Below are positions 57,230-64,000 of a stretch of 64,000 nt of DNA, one piece after another. The position numbers and the translations under genes were made by a program. Source of the stretch: Saprospiraceae bacterium (GTDB taxonomy: Bacteria > Bacteroidota > Bacteroidia > Chitinophagales > Saprospiraceae); NCBI GenBank assembly GCA_016717145.1, contig JADKGD010000076.1, forward strand, positions 1 through 64,000, read 5' to 3'. Under the pieces are notes generated by a model. The model saw only the letters and a list, made by a program, of their open reading frames with translations. It did not search any database and was not told the origin of the DNA. Position 1 is the first letter of the stretch; each line of letters opens with the position of its first letter.

Positions 57230-57470
57230 TACCTTTGAAGTATGATCATAAAAAATCTTTTATAGAGACCTGTTTAATGGTAAATTTGATCTAAGGAAAC
57301 GAGTTTTTAAGATTTGTGATTTTATTTTTTTAACCAGAGAGGTCAACGTTATTATATTTGACATAATAGTCGATAAAATTTATGGACTCATCTTAAATAC
57401 AAAACAATCTCAACAAGAATTACATTTATATCTGAGTTATATATCAAAACAAAATCATCAACAACTTTGA

Positions 57471-58712
57471 ATGTCTATTTTAACCACAGGATTATGTAGT
57501 AAGTTCCGGCAGGAAGAATCTTCCAGCCTGCACGGAAGATACACAATAGCGATATATGACTCCATTGCCGATGTTGAAGAAAACTGGTCAATAGTCACCT
57601 CTGCCCATGATATTTTTTTTAGTGTTGAATTTCTTCGCTGCATCGAAAACTTTCCTGCTACGGGTATTAAACCATATTATGGTCTTGTCAAAATAGATGA
57701 TGAAGCCTTGGGTATCATTTACTTTCAATCAAAATATGTTCGACTGAAAGAAAATTTAAGAAAGCCGGGCAGTAAACCAAAAACCTTTTTTGAAAAGCTC
57801 ACCGAACCATTCAAATATGTTGCTGTCAGTTCCATTAATTTTCAAGCCATCATATGCGGCAATTTATTGTTAACTGGCAAATACGGATTTTATTTCAAAG
57901 ATACGGTTACAAAAGATGAGCAGTTTTATCTGGTTACACAAGCAATTGACCAATTAACCCTATTCCTTAAAAAAAAAGACATCAATCCCGGCTTGGTTCT
58001 TATTAAAGATTTTTTTACTGAAGATGCACCTGTAATAGCCGAAAACTATCACAGCTATACAAAGTTTACCGTGCAACCTAAGATGATACTCAAGATCAAA
58101 AAAGAGTGGAAAACATTTGATGATTATGTTGAAGATATGAACTCAAAGTATCGGGTCAGGTATAGAAAATCCCTTCAGAAAGCTGCAGATATCACAAAAA
58201 TTGTTTTTAGTGAAACGGATATTGCCGCTAACAGGGACATCATAAACAAATTGTACAAAAACGTTTCTGACCAGGCAGATTTTAACGCTTTCCTGCTTCA
58301 TGAAAAATATTTTGAGAATTTGAAAGCTGCCTTAGGTTCAAAAATGACTTTTACGACATATTGGCGTCAGGGAAAAATGGTCGCCTTTTTTACCAGTATC
58401 AAAAATTATGAAGTACTGGATGCGCATTTTCTGGGTTATGATCCGGTTGAAAATGTTGAATGCCAATTGTATCTGAATATGTTGTTTGATCTTGTAAGAG
58501 AAGGACTGGAAAACAAAATGGACATTATTGATATGTCCAGGACAGCCGTGGAGATAAAATCGACTGTTGGAGCACTACCCCATGATATGATTTTATACAT
58601 GAAACATACCAATCCCTTACTAAATAAAGGCGTTGAGACTGTGCTTGGATTTGTAAAACCTGATGCATCGTACGTCATTCGACATCCTTTCAGAGATGGA
58701 AAGGACGACTAG
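57471..58712 (+). CDS. FemAB/GNAT-like (Acetyltransf_6 type) protein
   Basis: A 413-residue soluble protein. The middle and C-terminal part carries the GNAT-like FemAB signature: YVEDMNSKYRVRYRKSLQKA near residues 220-240, then KMVAFFTSIKNYEVLDAHFLGYDPVENVECQLYLNM (in two runs) near 300-340, and FVKPDASYVIRHPF at the end. Such proteins transfer amino acids or acyl groups and are common next to cell-envelope or natural-product genes. The N-terminal 200 residues are not recognised. No signal peptide is present. Confidence 0.7.
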   Translation: MSILTTGLCSKFRQEESSSLHGRYTIAIYDSIADVEENWSIVTSAHDIFFSVEFLRCIENFPATGIKPYYGLVKIDDEALGIIYFQSKYVRLKENLRKPGSKPKTFFEKLTEPFKYVAVSSINFQAIICGNLLLTGKYGFYFKDTVTKDEQFYLVTQAIDQLTLFLKKKDINPGLVLIKDFFTEDAPVIAENYHSYTKFTVQPKMILKIKKEWKTFDDYVEDMNSKYRVRYRKSLQKAADITKIVFSETDIAANRDIINKLYKNVSDQADFNAFLLHEKYFENLKAALGSKMTFTTYWRQGKMVAFFTSIKNYEVLDAHFLGYDPVENVECQLYLNMLFDLVREGLENKMDIIDMSRTAVEIKSTVGALPHDMILYMKHTNPLLNKGVETVLGFVKPDASYVIRHPFRDGKDD

Positions 58713-58775
58713 CATGTATGCGCGTATTCATGGCTGATTTATCTGAGAAGTATGTCTTGTTTATCAACTCGATCT

Positions 58776-59348
58776 TCACAAAACAGACCTGCCGGTGTCA
58801 AACGCCAAAGCATAATAGGTGTTGCCATTAAAATAAAATTCCGAGATCACTTCAAGTCCCAGTTTTCTTGTGTGGGCATGATAAGAATGGCTGTTTATTT
58901 TATTAATAAATGTCATACCTACTGCAAATTTTTCCGCCAGATGAATGCGCATCTCTTCAAATAATTCTTGAAATAAAGACGTGCCACGATAAGCTTTGTC
59001 AATACAAACCGGGCCATACTGAAAAGTATTGGTGTCATTTATGATTGTATTTTGATATGTCATTCCTGATATGGATGAAAGCATAAACGGAAAAATAGGC
59101 CATGAAGAAAAATAAGCCCAGGTTCCGCTAAACACGTATCCAATAATACTTCCATTATCTGAAGCTACAAATAATCCTTCATCATGAATAACCTGTCTTA
59201 CCTGGCTTGATGTAAATGGAGTAGTTACAAAACCTTTTAACCGGTCTTCAGGTGATAAATTTGTATATAGATAGATATGCTGTAAATTAAGAATACCTTC
59301 AATATCCTCTAATGTTGCCTTTCTAACGTCCACATTATTTTTCATCAT
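58776..59348 (-). CDS. GNAT-family N-acetyltransferase overlapping a nuclease-helicase gene
   Basis: A 190-residue GNAT. The N-terminus MMKNNVDVRKATLEDIEGIL is typical; the acetyl-CoA loop is YGPVCIDKAYRGTSLFQELF near residues 110-130, where the usual R-x-x-G-x-G/A is reduced to YRGTSL. The C-terminal strand (FISEFYFNGNTYYALAF region) is also normal. Its ATG at 59348 overlaps the stop of the 1113-residue helicase by 4 nt, so the two are coupled. The substrate is not readable. GNATs can be toxins or modify proteins or small molecules; coupling alone does not decide. Confidence 0.8.
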   Translation of the reverse strand: MMKNNVDVRKATLEDIEGILNLQHIYLYTNLSPEDRLKGFVTTPFTSSQVRQVIHDEGLFVASDNGSIIGYVFSGTWAYFSSWPIFPFMLSSISGMTYQNTIINDTNTFQYGPVCIDKAYRGTSLFQELFEEMRIHLAEKFAVGMTFINKINSHSYHAHTRKLGLEVISEFYFNGNTYYALAFDTGRSVL

Positions 59349-62300
59349 TTTATCATCGTGCTTTCAATATTATGGTAACTGTCTATTAAGGCTTTGTATG
59401 TTACATTCTGACAAAGCAAGTCTCTGTTTCCCAAAAGGACAATGTGCTCACGGGCACGGGTGAGTGCAACATTCAATTTACGGTCTATCCCTTCAATTGA
59501 AGGCGATATAAGTGTTTCCAGCTGACTAAGTCTATTCACACAAAATGAGATGATTATAATGTCTCTTGCACCTCCCTGATATCGTTCTACTGTATCAACG
59601 GTAATGTGATTTGCCACCTCGTCAGGTAATCTCAACATATGTTGCCTTATCAGGGCTATTTGAGCACGATAAGGTGTAATGATGCCTATAGATTCCGAAG
59701 TGATCCTTTTGCCGTCGGCTTGATATAACAATATCAACTTTTCGATGACTTCGACTACCGCATTTGCCTCGTGAATATTTGTTTTCCAATTGATATCCTG
59801 ATCCTCCTGTGTATGTATAAAAAGTGTCCGATGGTTTGCTAAATGTCCTTTTGAAGCAGCCCCTTCAGTAAAAAACAAAGGAGATTTAAGTCTGCTTAAA
59901 CCGGGAAGAAGTTTAAGTTTTCCTTCATAAAAATATGTATTCGGAAATTCCATCAACGATTCCTGCATGCGGCCTTGCTGTGTCAGGATGCCAATAGACT
60001 TTGTCCATCCCTTGCTGATATTTTGCATGTAGAGTCTTTCAAACAATGAAGTTCGGGTATCATTAAAGCCATTATCAAGCAATGTGTTATGGTTCATTTT
60101 ACTGCTGTAACCTGGTTGTATGACCACGGCGGGCAGTTGTTTATGATCACCTATCAATATAAATCTTTTGAATTTTGACAGAAAACCTACCAACATTGGC
60201 TCCAGAATTTGCGACGCTTCATCAATAATTACTGTATCAAAATCCTTAAGTAAAAATAAATCAATTCGATTCACCACGCTTGAAACGGTCGAAACAAAGA
60301 TCCTGCGCTGCGCAAGTAAGTCGATGATTTCCTGTCTGGAAGTCGCCCGTTTGAGTACCTGGTCAAGTAGATTTTCAGTGTAATTTTCTCCGGCCCCAAT
60401 ACGGGTACCCAGCCTAAGAAATTTTTGCTGGAAGTCAGGATGAATAGATAAAACTGCATCACATATTTCGTCTACCGCACGGTTTGTATATGCCAGCAAC
60501 ATAATATTTTCTGATGTGTTGGCATACAGGTGTTTGACAAGGTTTTTTAGCATGACACTTGTCTTTCCCGTTCCCGGAGGTCCCCACAAAAGGAAGTAAT
60601 CCTTTGTTTTAAGGATGTTATTCAGTATGTTACTTTGTTCTTTTGTTACACCTGCGTTAAAATGTAATATTTCTTTTGTTTCCCGAAATTCAGGACTTCG
60701 TTTTCCTAAGATCAATTGTCTGAACTCCGACGTTGCCCCCGCCCACATAAACAAATTTTTGTACATAGTATTGAATCCGCTGTCGAGGCTATCCTGTTCG
60801 ATTTTCCAATACTTATTTGCTTTGAATAGACTTTGATTGTATTGTCTGTTCCTGAGTTTAATGACTACAACTTCATTTGTTATGTCGGTAATGCTGCACT
60901 TAAAGATTTGATTTTTAAGTATTGCTTTCTGATCTTCCTTTTGCGACGGGTAAAGTACGCCTATGTCGCCGACCCTGAAATTGACTAATTTAAGTCCTTC
61001 CTGATTGCGGGCGAAAGTGATAAATGCATCTTCTTCATTCGATTTGTTTTCTATAATGGTAAGTCCGCTCAATAAAACAAAACGATCCATTTTTTCATCT
61101 TCATTTTCCAACCAAAGTGCTGCATGACCATTGGACTTATTGATCCCATGTTCACCTGTTTTCGAAAGCGATTGCTCCACTGCTATAAAAGCTGTATAAT
61201 GATGCAAATAATGTTTTTCAAGTTCATTAAGTGTCGAATATATATTATAAAAATTTTCAATATCTTTAATATTAAATCCTTTAAGTTTAGGAAAGTTTTG
61301 TGGCTTTATATATGCCAGCATACCATTTTCCTGATCTGCTTGTTTTAATTTTTGTTCAATGGCCAAAATATCATTTCTTAGTTTTATAGCTTCATATTGT
61401 TGGGCACGTACCGGTGGTGCAAACCTAAGGGGTTTTTCATTTTCCTTTGAATACAATATGTAATTGAATGACCTGGCTTTGGTCTGAAAAGCTGATTTTA
61501 TCATCAAATCATATAATAATGTCTGGATGTAATGGCTGGTATTTATACCGTATACATTTGGTTTAAATGTACTTCCGCTTTTGAGTTCAATGATATCAAA
61601 TGTTATGTTATCCTTTTTCTGGTGAAGCAAATCCAATCGTCCTTGAATTCCGAAATCTCTGGAATAAAATGAAGGTTCAAGAAATATATTTTCTCTTCCG
61701 ATGCCAAATGTTTTGAATTCGTGCGTGACTACATACTGAAGATTTCTAAAGTGAATTTTTAGTTTATCTACTACATCTCTGACTTGTATGTCATCCATAA
61801 CGGCAAAACCTAAAGGATTGATTCTGAACATACGCGGCAGCAAAGAAACAAACAAAATAGTGGGATCAGATATAAGTTCATCAAGCATGAAGTTGACCAA
61901 ATTTCCAATCTGTAGTGAAACTGAAGATTCTGAAGGTTTGAATTTGGAAATAAGATGTAAAAAAGGTTCTGTGCCATAATCTTTAAAACATTCGGCGACT
62001 GCCGTCACATCAACCATATGATCAGGTTGAATGACTATAGCAAGAGGTACATAACTGCCGTCTTCCTGAATGTCTACATCTATCAGATTAATATGGATGG
62101 GAAGCACAAATGTTTTCTGAAGAGATGTTATATTTTGATTAAATTGTTCGTTTTTATCATGAACATCGTACAAGGCAATTTTTTCTGAGGAAGGGTCATC
62201 ATCATCATAAAAAAACAATTTCTTTTTTTCGGCGTCAATTTCAAATAAAACAGCTTCGACAACTGCCTTAAATCCTATGGTCTTCTTTTTGTCCTGAATA

Positions 62301-62686
62301 AAATATGCCGCCGCATTTTCGTTCAATGTATGTTGGGTTTCATTTCCGATTTTCCATATATCCGCCATAAGCCTGGCACAAACAAATGCACCAAGTTCAA
62401 AGTAAATTTCTTCCAGGTCAACCTTTATTTTACTTTGTTCATGGCCTTTACGATATACATGAGCATAGTGCAGTATAGACCCGCTAAGCTGGTACTTAGT
62501 GCCTACAAAGGCCAATCGGGAAAATAATGTAGTAAAATTTAACCTTTCCTCTATGGTTACTTCCTCCAGAATCAGGGTAAACAATTCGTAAAGCGCCTTG
62601 TTTTTTTGCTGAATATTCCAAAGCTTGTTGGGTAGAATTTTGTTTAGTCGCAGGTGTAATAAATTTCTATTGTCAGGAGGCTGCAT
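59345..62686 (-). CDS. Dna2-like fusion: PD-(D/E)XK nuclease and SF1B helicase
   Basis: A 1113-residue protein. A Cas4/RecB-type nuclease signature is at about 350-368 (GRLDLLHQK, then IIELKSG), with a possible metal Asp and Glu-x-Lys. The helicase part has GPPGTGKTS (Walker A, about 699-706), IIDEASQ (Walker B, near 818), LIGDHKQLPAV (motif III), VERYQGGARD and ALTRAREH (motif VI). Order and length fit Dna2-like SF1B proteins with an added N-terminal nuclease. It would process DNA ends or forks; a phage-defence role is possible but not shown. The overlapping GNAT gene follows. Confidence 0.85.
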   Translation of the reverse strand: MQPPDNRNLLHLRLNKILPNKLWNIQQKNKALYELFTLILEEVTIEERLNFTTLFSRLAFVGTKYQLSGSILHYAHVYRKGHEQSKIKVDLEEIYFELGAFVCARLMADIWKIGNETQHTLNENAAAYFIQDKKKTIGFKAVVEAVLFEIDAEKKKLFFYDDDDPSSEKIALYDVHDKNEQFNQNITSLQKTFVLPIHINLIDVDIQEDGSYVPLAIVIQPDHMVDVTAVAECFKDYGTEPFLHLISKFKPSESSVSLQIGNLVNFMLDELISDPTILFVSLLPRMFRINPLGFAVMDDIQVRDVVDKLKIHFRNLQYVVTHEFKTFGIGRENIFLEPSFYSRDFGIQGRLDLLHQKKDNITFDIIELKSGSTFKPNVYGINTSHYIQTLLYDLMIKSAFQTKARSFNYILYSKENEKPLRFAPPVRAQQYEAIKLRNDILAIEQKLKQADQENGMLAYIKPQNFPKLKGFNIKDIENFYNIYSTLNELEKHYLHHYTAFIAVEQSLSKTGEHGINKSNGHAALWLENEDEKMDRFVLLSGLTIIENKSNEEDAFITFARNQEGLKLVNFRVGDIGVLYPSQKEDQKAILKNQIFKCSITDITNEVVVIKLRNRQYNQSLFKANKYWKIEQDSLDSGFNTMYKNLFMWAGATSEFRQLILGKRSPEFRETKEILHFNAGVTKEQSNILNNILKTKDYFLLWGPPGTGKTSVMLKNLVKHLYANTSENIMLLAYTNRAVDEICDAVLSIHPDFQQKFLRLGTRIGAGENYTENLLDQVLKRATSRQEIIDLLAQRRIFVSTVSSVVNRIDLFLLKDFDTVIIDEASQILEPMLVGFLSKFKRFILIGDHKQLPAVVIQPGYSSKMNHNTLLDNGFNDTRTSLFERLYMQNISKGWTKSIGILTQQGRMQESLMEFPNTYFYEGKLKLLPGLSRLKSPLFFTEGAASKGHLANHRTLFIHTQEDQDINWKTNIHEANAVVEVIEKLILLYQADGKRITSESIGIITPYRAQIALIRQHMLRLPDEVANHITVDTVERYQGGARDIIIISFCVNRLSQLETLISPSIEGIDRKLNVALTRAREHIVLLGNRDLLCQNVTYKALIDSYHNIESTMIK

Positions 62687-62827
62687 GTGTAATTTGATTT
62701 TTTAGTCAGGTAAAGATATGATATATTTTTTATGCATAAAACATTAACAAATTATTTATTTCGTAAGTATTCAATTGTGGCATCATATTTGATTTATTTA
62801 TAATATCTCATTCCTAAAACATTATGG

Positions 62828-62865
62828 CCTTTGTGATTTCTAAAAATTACAAAGGTTTTTTTTTT
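62828..62865 (+). terminator. Orphan rho-independent terminator on the plus strand
   Basis: A 12-bp stem, CCTTTGTGATTT/AAATTACAAAGG (one G-T pair), a CTAA loop and ten T follow at 62856-62865. No plus-strand gene ends nearby: the helicase reads the other way from 62686. It may end an unannotated small RNA from 62690-62827 or be the remnant of a lost gene. Otherwise 62687-63030 shows no coding frame. Confidence 0.7.
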
Positions 62866-63030
62866 GCACAAACCTAAGCTTTATATTTTGGTTTATGCTT
62901 TTTAATATCTTGTACTTCGACATTCATAAACAAATAAAAAACTTGTTTTAGAGTCGATTTTATTTGTTTTAATTATCTTTATTAAGACCTTTTGTATCAA
63001 AAAATAAAAACTGTAGAACTAATCAACAAA

Positions 63031-63062
63031 TTTTACGTTTCCAATAATAATCACTAAATTTG
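63031..63062 (+). promoter_or_regulatory. Candidate promoter of the desaturase gene
   Basis: TAAATTTG (63055-63062) fits TAnnTTTG and is preceded after 20 nt by TTTT (63031-63034), one base off TTTG. Transcription would start near 63069 and the ATG is at 63091. Confidence 0.45.
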
Positions 63063-63090
63063 CAGTTCAATTTCGCTAAAGAAGTTATTA

Positions 63091-64000
63091 ATGGATAATA
63101 TCAAAATAGACAAAGCCCTACTCAAGTCATTCGCCAAGTATTCCAAAACAGATAAAGTCAAAGCCACCATACAAATTATCAATTCATTTGGGCCTTTTAT
63201 AGCAATCTGGATTTTAATGTATTTATCACTTGATTACAGTTACTGGCTTACATTTGGCTTGGGAATAATCAACTCATTTTTTCTTGTTCGGATCTTTATC
63301 ATTCAGCATGACTGCGGGCACCGAACTTTTTTATCAAATAGCAAGGCGAGGGCTATTATCGGTTATTTATGTAGTTTATTCAGTACGATACCATATCATT
63401 ACTGGTCCAAGTCTCACCATTTACACCATTCACACAATGGACAACTGGAGATGAGGGACATCGGTGACATCAACACACTAACTGTAACTGAATTTAAATT
63501 ATTAAACGCATGGGGTAAGTTTAAATATCGTTTGTATAGGTCCATGATTGTCATGTTTGTATTAGGACCAATATATTATGTGGTTATTCACAACAGAATA
63601 CCAAGCATTAATATGGATGTTTTCAAAAATGAAAAATGGCGGTTATGGTTAAATAATTTTGTCTTATTATCCATATTTTTGACTTTGGGTTATTTTCTTG
63701 GTTTTGGAAAATTTTTCCTGACACATCTTACGATTATTGTGTTATTTTCTGTGATCGCCATCTGGTTTTTTTATGTGCAACATCAACATGAAGAAGCATA
63801 TAAACAATGGAAAGATAAATGGGACTACCTTACGGCTGCATTAAGAGGCAGCACATATTACAAGGTACCCGGTATATTCAACTGGCTTACAGGTAATATT
63901 GGTATTCACCATATACATCATTTAAATCCTGCGATACCTAATTATAATCTCAAAAAAGCGCTTGCTGAAAACCCATGGGTAAATCAATATGTCACCATAC
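63091..64000 (+). CDS. Membrane fatty acid desaturase, 3' end outside the window
   Basis: At least 303 residues before the window ends; no stop is reached. Histidine boxes of acyl-lipid desaturases are HDCGH near 72, HHLHHSHNG near 109 (box 2 type HxxHH), HQHEE near 231 and HHIHH near 272, with TM helices around them. This arrangement and the NPAIPNYNL segment following the last box resemble omega-6/delta-12 type desaturases. They insert a double bond in membrane acyl chains with a di-iron centre and oxygen. The start ATG at 63091 is the first in frame after the promoter candidate. The gene is plus-strand, away from the helicase. Confidence 0.85.
   Translation, partial: MDNIKIDKALLKSFAKYSKTDKVKATIQIINSFGPFIAIWILMYLSLDYSYWLTFGLGIINSFFLVRIFIIQHDCGHRTFLSNSKARAIIGYLCSLFSTIPYHYWSKSHHLHHSHNGQLEMRDIGDINTLTVTEFKLLNAWGKFKYRLYRSMIVMFVLGPIYYVVIHNRIPSINMDVFKNEKWRLWLNNFVLLSIFLTLGYFLGFGKFFLTHLTIIVLFSVIAIWFFYVQHQHEEAYKQWKDKWDYLTAALRGSTYYKVPGIFNWLTGNIGIHHIHHLNPAIPNYNLKKALAENPWVNQYVTI

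Overview
The window reads as chromosomal DNA of a low-GC Bacteroidota, most likely Saprospiria or a close relative. The evidence is a SusC/SusD pair, several secreted proteins with C-terminal type IX secretion (T9SS) sorting domains, many SPII lipoproteins, a DUF5686 outer-membrane protein, an LptE-family lipoprotein, TAnnTTTG-type promoter boxes and weak Shine-Dalgarno signals. No rRNA, tRNA, CRISPR array or complete insertion sequence was seen.

Layout. 1-4650 is an accessory region: a ParD/ParE-type toxin-antitoxin pair with a frameshifted toxin, a small lipoprotein, a decayed S41 protease, hairpin-rich spacers, and three near-identical copies of a ~60-bp repeat that all lose similarity at the same GTTA boundary. 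The third copy sits just before an orphan two-domain ArsA ATPase (4654-6431). 6622-12673 holds a secreted esterase, a fatty acid hydroxylase, a serine beta-lactamase-like lipoprotein-sized protein and two lipoproteins. 13045-16082 is a coupled pair: a kinase-like/M23 fusion followed with 1-nt overlap by a class III aminotransferase. 16332-17553 holds lptE and trmN6, then a 1224-residue T9SS protein with ten ~50-residue repeats. 21564-28030 is a four-gene SusC/SusD-type uptake operon. 28494-33989 is a tight five-gene run (barrel, GDPD, YheT-type hydrolase, lipoprotein, DUF5686). 34366-43237 is mostly metabolic genes and transport. 43280-49229 is an ECF-like sigma factor plus TPR membrane protein, divergent from a decayed T9SS adhesin and a decayed TPR-CHAT protease. 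49738-55229 is a run of secreted genes: two paralogous Cys-rich lipoproteins with a repeated Gly-Cys-Cys domain, two metzincin paralogues (one with its catalytic core deleted) and a T9SS protein. 55502-64000 holds an esterase-like lipoprotein, a FemAB/GNAT-like protein, a GNAT overlapping a Dna2-like nuclease-helicase, and the start of a fatty acid desaturase cut by the window edge.

Frameshifts are a strong theme. At least ten genes carry indels, often at homopolymers, and they cluster at 600-4700 and 45000-53300, whereas several 2-4 kb genes elsewhere are intact. They may be real local decay or consensus error; reads would decide. Two dispersed structured elements (9150-9265 and 34205-34300) show compensatory stem changes and both lie between convergent genes. 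Functions below come from sequence motifs recognised by eye; no database search was run.
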